This document shows, one piece after another, positions 26,912 through 35,486 of a stretch of 64,000 bases of DNA; the first letter of the stretch is position 1; every line of letters begins with the position of its first letter. Source of the stretch: Flavobacteriales bacterium (GTDB lineage: Bacteria; Bacteroidota; Bacteroidia; Flavobacteriales_F; PHOS-HE28); contig JADJDP010000009.1 of NCBI GenBank assembly GCA_016702645.1, forward strand, positions 62,001-126,000, in the 5' to 3' direction. The translations under genes were made by a program, and so were the position numbers. The notes under the pieces were generated by a model. It was not told the DNA's origin and did no database searches. It saw only the letters and a program-made list of their open reading frames with translations.

Positions 26912-27310
26912 CTATATCCTTTAATTAATGTATTGATGTAGATATAGTATGTCCTGTTGAAAGGGTTGATCGTAGTGTGGAATAGCACTTGTTCGGATCG
27001 GTTATCAAAGTTAGTCCACCGTGCATGAACGATCGGGTCGGGTCACAGCCAATGGAAGAACGAGCAAGAACAACGGTAGGTATACATTGATCAACGATCG
27101 TTGATGGATGGTCGGTGGAACCATTGTTGAAAAAAGGAGGTGCTCATTGGACCCCTCGATCGTTCGATCCCGGTGTAGATCCGGAGCAGAACAAAGTTTG
27201 TTTTCCATCAGGGATCGATCATGGGGACCAGGGGATATGAACAGATGGTTCCGATCATCACCAATTATCCACAGCAAAAGCGGGGATTCCACGATCCGAT
27301 CGTGGGATCG
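26905..27310. other. AT-rich / GATC-clustered intergenic region with DnaA box (candidate origin or control region)
   Basis: This roughly 420-bp gap between divergent genes has three unusual parts. The first is an AT-rich tract at 26905-26960 containing TTAATTAA and an inverted repeat CTATATC...GATATAG. The second is fourteen GATC sites between 26968 and 27309, several in CGATCG contexts, including a perfect 16-bp palindrome ATCAACGATCGTTGAT at 27090-27105. The third is a perfect consensus DnaA box TTATCCACA at 27265-27273. No gene is visible inside. Its role as an origin is inferred and unproven; a multi-site regulator-binding region is the main alternative. Confidence 0.4.
27265..27273 (+). 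promoter_or_regulatory. Consensus DnaA box
   Basis: TTATCCACA is an exact match to the high-affinity DnaA box. It is the only clean one in the GATC-rich gap. Two other exact matches in the window (37799-37807 and 63885-63893) lie elsewhere. Confidence 0.5.
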
Positions 27311-27319
27311 GTCGAAGGG

Positions 27320-27327
27320 TATCTTCG
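27320..27327 (+). promoter_or_regulatory. Putative -7 promoter box for rpiB
   Basis: TATCTTCG followed by GCCC lies only 4 nt before the rpiB ATG, identical to boxes at gltX and tRNA-Cys. If used, the mRNA would be leaderless or nearly so. Confidence 0.4.
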
Positions 27328-27331
27328 GCCC

Positions 27332-27766
27332 ATGACGTCTCGCATCGCCATCGGCGCTGATCATGCCGGGTATGAGTTGAAGGAGGAGATCCTCAGGCAC
27401 TTGCAAGAGAAGGGCATGGAGGTCCTTGACAAAGGGACCAATGCGCCCGACAGTGTTGATTATCCGGATCACGCGCATGCGGTAGCACAAGCGGTGAGCG
27501 ATGGTAGTGTCCCGCTCGGGATCGTCATCTGCGGTAGTGCCAACGGGGTGAACATCACCGCCAACAAACATCGCGGTGTGCGCTCTGCGATCGCATGGCG
27601 TGCTGATGTGGCGCGCTTGGCGCGTGAGCACAACAATGCCAACGTGCTGGCGCTTCCCGCACGTTTCATCACCACGGAAGAAGCACTTGCCATCACGGAT
27701 GCCTTCCTCTCCGCTTCCTTTGAAGGCGGCCGACATGAACGCCGCGTGGAGAAAATAGAACCGTGA
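27332..27766 (+). CDS. rpiB: Ribose-5-phosphate isomerase B
   Basis: The 144-residue enzyme interconverts ribose 5-phosphate and ribulose 5-phosphate in the pentose phosphate pathway. RpiB/LacAB signatures are visible: IAIGADHAGYELKEEI at the N-terminus, SVDYPDHAHAVA, and the active-site loop VICGSANGVNITANKHRGV with the catalytic Cys. ATG 27332 starts at the family N-terminus. Extension to an upstream ATG would include the DnaA-box and GATC region and is unlikely. The M28 peptidase gene follows after 4 bp, so the two are co-transcribed. Confidence 0.93.
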   Translation: MTSRIAIGADHAGYELKEEILRHLQEKGMEVLDKGTNAPDSVDYPDHAHAVAQAVSDGSVPLGIVICGSANGVNITANKHRGVRSAIAWRADVARLAREHNNANVLALPARFITTEEALAITDAFLSASFEGGRHERRVEKIEP

Positions 27767-27770
27767 CCGC

Positions 27771-29282
27771 ATGCTGTTGAGATACTCGTTCATGGGGGCG
27801 TGCACGCTCCTCTTCACCGGCGCGGCCCGCTCACAGGGCGACACGCTGGCGACCCATTATGCAAAGGGTATTACCGAAGCCGAACTACGCACGCATCTGG
27901 AGGTGTTGGCGAGCGACGCCTACATGGGACGCGATACAGGCAAGGAGGGCCAGAAGATGGCGGCGGCTTACCTGAAGAAGCACTTCGCGAGCATGGGCAT
28001 ACCGCCTGTTCCTGCCCTTTACGCGGAGAACATCGTTGACGGCTACTTCCAACCGTATGGGCTGATCGAAGAGCGCACCGGTGGGATGACGCTACAGCAC
28101 AACGGCCAAAGCCTCGGACTGTTGAAAGGGCTTTTGTACTTCAACGAGGTGCTGAAGGAAGATCGTGCGGTGAAAGAGTTGACCTACCTCGGCGATGGGA
28201 GCAAATTGCCCGATGCGCTCGACCTCACCGACAAGGCCGTCCTTATCGATGCGTCGGGGATGGGCACAGGGGAGGCGATGTTCCGCCTGTTGCGCACACG
28301 CTTGGAGCCGGTGCGCAAAGGAGGAGCGGCAGTGATCTTGGTGAGCATGCCGCAATTCGGGGGCTTGGCAGACATGGTGCATGCCGATGGCTCGCGCTTG
28401 AAACTGGCCTACGAGACGAAGAAGGATGGTGTGGGTCAGGCAGGCCAACTTGTGCTTTTGGAAGACACCACGACAAAGGAGATCCTCGGCGCAAGCGTGT
28501 TCAAGAAGTTGCGCCGGAGGAAGCCAGGACACAACGTTTCCGTGGATTTCGTTCTGAAGACAACGAGCATGGAGGCGCTCATTACGGCGGAGAACGTGCT
28601 TGCATACATCGAGGGCGGCGACAAGAAGGACGAGGTCGTCATCCTCACCGCACACTACGACCATATTGGCGTGGAGAAGGGCGTGGTTTACAACGGTGCG
28701 GATGATGATGGCAGTGGAACGGTGGCGTTGATGGAGATCGCGCAAGCGTTCGCACAAGCCAAGGCAGAAGGGCATGGCCCGCGACGTAGCGTGCTTGTCA
28801 TGCCGGTGAGCGGTGAAGAAAAGGGCTTGCTCGGCTCACGCTACTACAGCGACCATCCGATATTCCCGATCGCGAACACGGTGGCAGACCTGAACATCGA
28901 TATGATCGGGCGCGTGGATAGTGCGCATGTCACCAGCGCCCCTTACGTGTATGTGATCGGCAGTGATCGTTTGAGCAGTGGACTGCATGCGGCCAACGAA
29001 GAGGCTAATAAGCAAGTGGGACTCGTGCTTGACTACACCTTCAATTCGGAGAGCGACCCCAACCGGTTCTACTACCGCAGCGACCATTACAACTTCGCAC
29101 GTAAGGGTATTCCCAGCGTGTTCTACTTCAGCGGAGTGCACGAGGATTACCACCAACCCGGCGACGACGTGGAGAAGATCCGGTTCGACCTCGTGCGCAC
29201 CCGCGCACTCTTGGTGTTCCACACGGCGTGGTCGCTCGCCAATGGAGAGGAGCGCATCTTAGTGGATAAGCCCGCGAAATAA
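27771..29282 (+). CDS. Secreted M28 family metallopeptidase
   Basis: The 503-residue protein has a signal peptide (MLLRYSFMGACTLLFTGAARSQ), a PA-like domain (about 110-280) and an M28 zinc peptidase domain. Metal and catalytic residues are visible: LTAHYDHIG (His/Asp), GADDDGSGT (Asp), VSGEEKGLLGSRYY (Glu pair), LNIDMIGR (Asp) and the distal His in HEDYHQPGD. It probably trims peptides in the periplasm. It lies 4 bp after rpiB, and its stop is 3 bp from that of the convergent TlpA-like gene. Confidence 0.9.
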   Translation: MLLRYSFMGACTLLFTGAARSQGDTLATHYAKGITEAELRTHLEVLASDAYMGRDTGKEGQKMAAAYLKKHFASMGIPPVPALYAENIVDGYFQPYGLIEERTGGMTLQHNGQSLGLLKGLLYFNEVLKEDRAVKELTYLGDGSKLPDALDLTDKAVLIDASGMGTGEAMFRLLRTRLEPVRKGGAAVILVSMPQFGGLADMVHADGSRLKLAYETKKDGVGQAGQLVLLEDTTTKEILGASVFKKLRRRKPGHNVSVDFVLKTTSMEALITAENVLAYIEGGDKKDEVVILTAHYDHIGVEKGVVYNGADDDGSGTVALMEIAQAFAQAKAEGHGPRRSVLVMPVSGEEKGLLGSRYYSDHPIFPIANTVADLNIDMIGRVDSAHVTSAPYVYVIGSDRLSSGLHAANEEANKQVGLVLDYTFNSESDPNRFYYRSDHYNFARKGIPSVFYFSGVHEDYHQPGDDVEKIRFDLVRTRALLVFHTAWSLANGEERILVDKPAK

Positions 29283-29285
29283 CGA

Positions 29286-30542
29286 TCAATGCACCAAGGC
29301 CATGGTGGCCTCTTCGGCGAGCAGCGTCTCGATGAAGACATCGAGGTTGCGCTTGTAGTGCTCGTAGTGCTCTCCCGTACCAGGGCCATAGAAGCCTGTA
29401 CGTATGCGGCGCACCAGCCCATTACGATCGATGAAAATGCACGTTGGATAGCTCATTAGATGGTCCAAGAAGGGGAGCTTGTTTCCTGCCTCTTCCTTGG
29501 AAGCAGCACCACCATAGAGCACCGGGTATTCAACACCGAGCGTTTTCTTGAAACGCTTCAGCGCCCCAAGCGCCTGTTCGGGGTCCTCGTACTTCTCGAA
29601 ACCGATAGCCAGGATCTCGAGCCCTCGCCCATGATACTTTCCATAGACCTCGTTCAGCAAGCGGGCCTCGTCCACGCAGTTCGGGCACCAGCTGCCCATG
29701 ATCTGCACCATCATCGGTTTGCCACGGAAAGCCGCATCTGAACGGGCGACCATATTTCCTTCCAGATCAGGGAAGCGGAAGTCCACCATTCCGTACCCTT
29801 CGCGCAACGCGGTGAGCGAGTCGGGGTCGCGCAGTTCATAGTTCGCATCGCGCACAGCCATCCAGGGCTCCTGCCAATGCACGCCGCTCATGTAGCGCCC
29901 GTGGAGCGTATCGTCGCGAAGCACGGCATGGAACAGGAAGGCGTGCGAGCCATCGAAGCACGAGAGCATCAACGAATCACCATGCATCACCCCTTCCAGA
30001 TAGCGGTAGTCGCCGGTCTCCGTCATGAAGGTGCCCGACACGACACCTGCGCCATCTTGGTGGAAGTCGCCGATGGAGTTGTATGCGTCCGGCGTTCCGG
30101 CGCTGAAATGCGCGCGCCAAGCTCCACTGATGTTCGCGCTAGCGGTAGATGTTCCTGGAAAACGGGTCTTCTTTCCAGCAACAGCGTGGAAGGGAATACT
30201 ATACTCAGGACCCTTTAGGTAATTGTGCCAGCGACCAGTGATGGTGCTGTCGTTCACCACGACCCCCTTGAACTCGGAATCGAACAAGGGCATTCGCATG
30301 TGGATCGTGTCACCATGCAGCTCCACATCCGTTACCGGGATCTCTTCCGCGCTGTTGTGCACGCGCATGGTCCACGCAGCGCTATCGGTCTTGGCCAGCT
30401 CGAACGTGAACGGCAAAAGAGGACCGTTAAGGTCGAGCTCCATGCGCCAAATCCCTTGGCGTGGTTCCGGAGAGGGCTTTTTCTCCCCTCCGCAAGCGGC
30501 GAGCACAAAAGCGGCTAAGAGGGAAGGAAGATGGGGGCTCAT
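29286..30542 (-). CDS. TlpA-like thioredoxin-fold lipoprotein
   Basis: The 418-residue lipoprotein has a lipobox LAAC (Cys17 would be acylated). An N-terminal beta-rich domain of about 230 residues (Bacteroidota DUF4369-like in character, not confirmed) precedes a TlpA/ResA-type thioredoxin domain. The redox motif is GSWCPNCVDE, with Cys286 and Cys289. It would act as a membrane-anchored periplasmic thiol-disulfide reductase, for example in cytochrome c maturation or repair of envelope proteins. The extended box TATATTCGCCGCCC lies just upstream (30548-30561). An in-frame N-terminal extension to 30815 has no signal peptide and was rejected. Confidence 0.87.
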   Translation of the reverse strand: MSPHLPSLLAAFVLAACGGEKKPSPEPRQGIWRMELDLNGPLLPFTFELAKTDSAAWTMRVHNSAEEIPVTDVELHGDTIHMRMPLFDSEFKGVVVNDSTITGRWHNYLKGPEYSIPFHAVAGKKTRFPGTSTASANISGAWRAHFSAGTPDAYNSIGDFHQDGAGVVSGTFMTETGDYRYLEGVMHGDSLMLSCFDGSHAFLFHAVLRDDTLHGRYMSGVHWQEPWMAVRDANYELRDPDSLTALREGYGMVDFRFPDLEGNMVARSDAAFRGKPMMVQIMGSWCPNCVDEARLLNEVYGKYHGRGLEILAIGFEKYEDPEQALGALKRFKKTLGVEYPVLYGGAASKEEAGNKLPFLDHLMSYPTCIFIDRNGLVRRIRTGFYGPGTGEHYEHYKRNLDVFIETLLAEEATMALVH

Positions 30543-30547
30543 CGAGA

Positions 30548-30561
30548 GGGCGGCGAATATA
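30548..30561 (-). promoter_or_regulatory. Putative extended -7 promoter box for TlpA-like gene
   Basis: The minus strand reads TATATTCGCCGCCC, ending 5 nt before the start codon. It matches the extended box shared with prs, mnmG and gltX. Confidence 0.45.
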
Positions 30562-30622
30562 GCCGCATTCCCGGGGCCCGACCGTTGGATCCGGGCCCGA
30601 AGAAAGCCCCCGCTAGGAAGGC

Positions 30623-32186
30623 TTACAGGTCGAATTTGATACCCTGTGCCAGCGGCAATTTGGAGCCGTGGTTGATGGTGTTGGTCTGGCGGCGCATGTA
30701 GGCCTTCCAGGCATCGCTGCCACTCTCGCGACCGCCACCGGTCTCCTTCTCGCCGCCGAACGCGCCACCGATCTCCGCACCGCTGGTGCCGATGTTCACG
30801 TTGGCAATGCCGCAATCGCTGCCGACCGCACTCAGGAAGCGTTCCGCTTCGCGCAGGTCCAGCGTCATGATCGCGCTGCTCAGTCCTTGTTTAACGTTGT
30901 TCTGAATTGTGATGGCTTCGTTCACATCGCCCTTGTAGCGTAGCAGGTAGAGGATAGGCGCGAAGGTCTCCTCCTTCACGATGGCCATATCGGGCGAGGC
31001 CTCCACCAGGGCGGGCTTCACGTAGCAGCCGCTCTCGTAACCGTTGCCGTGCAGCACGCCGCCTTCAACAAGCGCACGACCACCTTGGTCCTTGGCGGCC
31101 GCCAGTGCCTTGTTGTACAAGCCTACCGCGTGCGTGTCGATCAGCGGACCCACATGGTTCTTCTCGTCCAGCGGATCGCCGATGCGTAGCTGACCATACG
31201 CCCTAACGAGCTTCTCCTTGAAGGCATCGTAAACGCCGTCGTGAATGATGAGGCGACGCGTGGAGGTGCAACGCTGTCCCGCTGTTCCGACCGCACCGAA
31301 CACACAACCGATCAGCGACATGTCCAGGTCCGCCTTGTCGCTGATGATGATGGCGTTGTTGCCACCGAGTTCAAGCAACGAACGGCCGAGACGCTGGCCC
31401 ACGGCCGCGCCTACGGCCCTGCCCATGCGCGTGCTGCCTGTGGCGCTCACGAGCGGCATGCGCTCATCATGGCTCATCCACTCCCCCACTTCGCTACCAC
31501 CATTTACGATGATACTCACGCCTTCCGGAACGTTGTTACGCTTGAACACTTCGGCGGCGATGTGCTGACACGCGATGCTGCACAAGGGCGTTTTTTCACT
31601 TGGCTTCCAGACACACACGTTACCCGAGATCCACGCTAGCGCGGTGTTCCAACTCCACACCGCGACCGGGAAATTGAACGCGGTGATGATGCCCACGATG
31701 CCGAGCGGATGCCATTGCTCGTACATGCGGTGGTCCGGGCGTTCGCTGTGCATGGTGAGGCCGTGCAATTGGCGTGAAAGACCCACCGCGAAATCGCAGA
31801 TGTCGATCATCTCCTGCACTTCGCCCAAGCCTTCCTGGTAGCTCTTGCCCATTTCATAGCTCACCAATTTCCCAAGGGCCGCCTTGTGCTTGCGCAGCTC
31901 ATCTCCCTAGTTGCCGCACTACCTCGCCCCGCTTCGGAGCCGGCCATGTGCGCCATTCCAGGAAGGCTTGTTGCGCAATTGCCATCACGGCATCGTATTC
32001 GGCGCGACTTGCACCGCGCACGCTGCCGATGAGCGCGCCGTCCACCGGACTATGACTATCAAGGCCGCCCCCCTCCCCTTTCAGCGATCGGCTACCGGTG
32101 GAGACGCCGCTGTTGACCGCCTCCAAACCGAGGCTTTTCAGGACATCGGGGATCTTATTGGCGGGAAGGGAGATCGTCGTGCTCAT
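30623..32186 (-). CDS. Aldehyde dehydrogenase, ALDH7/aminoadipate-semialdehyde type (one frameshift)
   Basis: Two adjacent minus-strand frames make one NAD-dependent aldehyde dehydrogenase of about 520 residues. The N-terminal part (from ATG 32186, MSTTISLPANKIPDVLKSLG) runs to KRGEVVRQLG and hits TGA near 31900. The other frame resumes with LRKHKAALGKLVSYEMGKSYQEG. Removing one base near 31900-31910 joins them. The catalytic Glu region (SLLELGGNNAIII) and nucleophile Cys region (GTAGQRCTSTRR) are intact. The FGGEKETGGGRESGSDAWKAYMRR ending fits the ALDH7A1/AmaB subgroup, which oxidises alpha-aminoadipate semialdehyde in lysine breakdown. The substrate is inferred. TACCTTTGCGGCCC lies upstream as a likely promoter. 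Confidence 0.85.
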
Positions 32187-32211
32187 AATCAGATGAGAGG
32201 TCGTTGAAATT

Positions 32212-32225
32212 GGGCCGCAAAGGTA
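32212..32225 (-). promoter_or_regulatory. Putative extended -7 promoter box for aldehyde dehydrogenase
   Basis: The minus strand reads TACCTTTGCGGCCC 25 nt upstream of the start codon. The rest of the 32187-32447 gap shows no gene. Confidence 0.5.
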
Positions 32226-32447
32226 GCAGGTGCCTCTTCCGGCGAAGGAGAGGCGTCGAGGTGCGCCCAGGAGGTGTCCGAGAGCCACCCGGATACCTCC
32301 AGCTGCGCAAGCGCCTGATGATCAACCATAGGCGCTGCCACAGGACCAAGCTTCATAAGCGCGTTCAGCGCGCCGATTTCATGGTGCCGAAGGGTTCACC
32401 CTTGTGCGAACCGCCCAAGCGCGTCCAGCGCCTGTTCTAAGGCCTTC

Positions 32448-33366
32448 TCAGGGCTTGGCTTTTTGAGCGAGGTAGAGCGAACTGGAGCTTGGGCGACCGG
32501 TGAGGGCCGAGACCACATTGGACCACAGACCGACAAGGACCCCCTTGAACAAGGCCACGGTCGCCCCCGTCCCCCGGTGCTTCTCGGTCAGCATGGAGAC
32601 GTAGGCCGCATCGAGCCACATACGCTTGATCTCCACGAGTTCGAAGCCATGCTCGTGCAGCAGGCGCTTGATGTCCATTTGCTGAAAATGGGAAAGATGG
32701 CGTGGCACATCCCAGGCGGCCCAATCGGGGCCATAGTGTTGTGCGTCCCAGGATCCGCGGTCAGGAACGGCGATCACCAACAGCCCTCTATCCGCGAGCA
32801 ACGCGAACAGGTTCTTGAGGGTGTGCGCGTGGGTCCGGCAAGTGCTCCAGGACGTGCCATAGGGTGACCACTTTGAAGCGTTCCTGGTGCGCCACCATTT
32901 CCAGGTTTGGGACCACCTCCAATGCGTGGTTCGCAATGGCTTGTTCACGTGCCTTGATGCTGGGCTCAACCCCGTGGACCAAGTATCCCCTGCTCTTCAG
33001 GTATGCCAGAAACTCCCCCGTTCCGCAGCCTACGTCCAACACTCGTCCATTGGGTTGGTAGCGACGGATGAGCCGGTGTTTGCTCCCAAGCGCCCACTTC
33101 CGGGCGAGTTGGTAGATGCGATCCTGTAGGCTGGCCGCCGCATTCGTGTGGCTGATGTAATCCGCGCTTTGGTAGTAGCGGCCAATGTCCGCCTGCGGGG
33201 GACGAGGGTTCGTAAAGCGAAAGCCGCAGGCGCGGCAGTCGGTGAGTTGAAAAGCCTCGCGACTTACGGAACGGTCCTCCACGGTGAGCGACGGCGCACG
33301 TTCGTTCCCTCCGCAGATCGGGCAGGTGGTAAGTGTTTCCAAGGGGGTGTGTTCCACGTGGAACAA
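32448..33366 (-). CDS. Class I SAM-dependent methyltransferase with N-terminal zinc ribbon (one frameshift)
   Basis: Two frames together give about 305 residues. The N-terminus has a zinc-ribbon pattern (CPICGGNE ... CRACGFRF). The SAM-binding motif I follows (GRVLDVGCGTGEFLAYL), then VTLWHVLEHLPDP. The frame breaks near 32831-32836 and resumes HAHTLKNLFALLADRGLLVI; dropping one base in the GGG run restores it. It resembles methyltransferases that modify small molecules or cell-surface lipids and sugars; no substrate is evident. The start is uncertain. No ATG fits, and the frame opens with TTG 33366 or GTG 33357, both inside or at the edge of a parS-like palindrome. It lies 9 nt after mnmG and is probably co-transcribed with it. 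Confidence 0.78.
33350..33365. other. parS-like ParB-binding palindrome, copy 1
   Basis: TGTTCCACGTGGAACA is a perfect 16-bp palindrome that matches the general bacterial parS consensus TGTTNCACGTGNAACA. It covers the start of the methyltransferase gene. A second identical copy lies 410 bp away inside mnmG. Confidence 0.8.
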
Positions 33367-33375
33367 GGGTGTTGA

Positions 33376-35254
33376 TCAGCGGCCGAGATAGACCATGAGC
33401 ACACTCATATCGGCAGGCGAAACTCCGCTGATGCGACTGGCCTGGCCCAGCGTGCTGGGTTTGATCTTGTCCAATTTTTGGCGTGCTTCGATAGAGAGGG
33501 AGGTGAGCCGTGCGTACTCCGTTCCAAGGTCCAATGGGACATCCTCCAGCCGCGCGAGACGCTCCACCATCTCCCGTTCCTTTTCCAAATAGCCGTCGTA
33601 CTTCACCCCTATCTCCACCTGTTCAACCACCTCCGGATAGAGGTCGCCCATGGTGCTCTTGCGCTCTTCGGTGGCCGGTGAGAGCATCTCTATATCGGCG
33701 TAGCTCAACTGTGGGCGGAGCAGCAGGTCGTACAAACGAACGCGCTGTTTTACGGGCGATGTTCCACGTGGAACAAGTACCTCGTTCGCGGTCTCAGGGC
33801 TCACGCCTTCGGCCTGTAATTGGCCAATGAGCTCCTTCACAAAGCGGCGCTTTTTTCACCCGACGCATGCGTTCGTCGCTCGCCAAGCCCAAGGCATGGC
33901 TCCGTTCCGTAAGGCGGATGTCCGCATTATCTTGGCGCAATAGCAGACGGAATTCCGCCCGGCTGGTGAACATCCGGTAGGGTTCTTCGGTGCCCTTGGT
34001 GATGAGGTCATCAATGAGCACGCCGATGTAGGCCTCGTCGCGGCGGAGCACGAACGGGTCCTTTTTCGCGAGCTTCAAGTGGGCATTGATGCCGGCCATG
34101 AGCCCTTGACAGGCGGCTTCTTCATAGCCCGTTGTGCCGTTGATCTGCCCCGCGAAATAGAGCCCGTCCACAAGCTTGGTCTCCAAGGTGTGCTTGAGTT
34201 GGGTAGGGGGGAAGTAGTCGTACTCCACGGCATAGCCCGGACGGAAAAGACGGGCGTGTGCGAAGCCAGGAAGCTTCCTTAATGCAGCCACCTGGACCTC
34301 TTCGGGAAGGCTCGTGCTGAACCCGTTGATGTAGGTCTCCACAGTGTCCCAACCTTCGGGTTCCACGAAGATCTGGTGGCGCTCCTTGTCCGCGAAGCGG
34401 TCGATCTTGTCCTCGATGCTGGGGCAATAACGCGGTCCCAAGCCGCGGATGCGCCCATTGAACATAGGGCTGCGGTCGAAGCCCGTACGCAGCGTATCGT
34501 GTACCTCAGCGTTCGTGTAGGTGATCCAGCAGCTCAGCTGTATCCGCGTACTTGCAGCGGTGGGGAGGTAGCTGAATTTCCCGGGGTTCTCGTCACCGAG
34601 CTGTTCTTCTAGCTGGCTGTAGTCGATGCTCCTACCGTCCACGCGGGGTGGGGTGCCGGTCTTCATGCGGCCTGCCTCGAAGCCCAACTGCACGAGTTGC
34701 TCGGTGATGCCGTGGCTGGCTTTCTCGCCCGCTCGTCCGCCACCTATATGGCGCTCGCCGATGTGCATGATACCGTTCATGAAGGTGCCGCTGGTGAGCA
34801 CTACCGCGCGGCAGGGGACCACCACGCCAAGGCCGGTTTCAATGCCGGAAACGGCACCGTTCTCGATGACGATGCGTGTGACGTTATCCTGCAGGAAATG
34901 CACATTCGGAGTCTGCTCCAGCATGCGCCGCCATTCGCTGGCGAAGAGGGCGCGGTCGTTCTGCGTGCGTGGGCTCCACATCGCCGGACCCTTGCTGCGG
35001 TTGAGCATGCGGAACTGCACCATGCTGCGGTCGCTCACGATGCCGCTGTAGCCTCCTAATGCATCTATCTCCCTGACTATCTGGCCTTTAGCTACACCGC
35101 CCATTGCCGGGTTGCAGCTCATTTGGCCAATGACACCCATGTTCATGGTAACCAGCAGCACACGGCTGCCGAGGTTGGCGGCTGCCGCAGCGGCTTCGTT
35201 GCCGGCGTGGCCTGCGCCCACCACCACTAGGTCGTATGGCTCGTGGGTGTACAT
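33376..35254 (-). CDS. mnmG: tRNA uridine-5-carboxymethylaminomethyl modification enzyme MnmG (one frameshift)
   Basis: This FAD enzyme works with MnmE to modify wobble U34 of several tRNAs. From ATG 35254 (MYTHEPYDLVVVGAGHAGNE) the FAD-binding loop, NPAMGGVAKGQIVREIDALGG, RMKTGTPPRVDGRSIDYS and FTSRAEFRLLLRQDNAD are all present. The frame breaks in a run of six A on the coding strand (33851-33856). With five A the protein continues KKRRFVKELIGQLQ to the C-terminal MnmE-contact domain (KPSTLGQASRISGVSPADMSVL), giving about 625 residues, the normal family length. MnmG is highly conserved, so an assembly indel is the likely cause. The second parS-like site is embedded in the coding region (VPRGT codons). 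Confidence 0.93.
33760..33775. other. parS-like ParB-binding palindrome, copy 2
   Basis: TGTTCCACGTGGAACA, identical to the copy at 33350-33365, lies within the mnmG C-terminal coding region. Two exact 16-bp copies within 0.45 kb are very unlikely by chance. Confidence 0.8.
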
Positions 35255-35260
35255 GGAAAA

Positions 35261-35274
35261 GGGCGGCAAAGGTA
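35261..35274 (-). promoter_or_regulatory. Putative extended -7 promoter box for mnmG
   Basis: The minus strand reads TACCTTTGCCGCCC, an exact TAnnTTTG plus the GC-rich extension, 6 nt before the mnmG start codon. Confidence 0.5.
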
Positions 35275-35486
35275 GGGGGGAGGGGGAGGGCGCCATAAGC
35301 AACAACCTCGGCGGGTGCCGGTGCTCTTCCTTGAAGGATGAGCTTACGAGTTGGGAACATCGAAATCCGGGGGTGGCTGTCCGGAGCGGCGTGGGTTTCT
35401 GCCAGGCCGGCCCCGGCGGGCGGAAGGAATAGGCGCGAACATCATCGGGGACTGCGCGCTGGTACATTTGGGTGAACCCCACGCCA

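Noticed and set aside
33851..33856. A6 run in mnmG as a programmed frameshift site
   Set aside because: A dnaX-type slippery site shifts -1, whereas restoring MnmG needs one base skipped. There is no evident stimulatory structure, and mnmG is not known to use frameshifting. An indel error is simpler.
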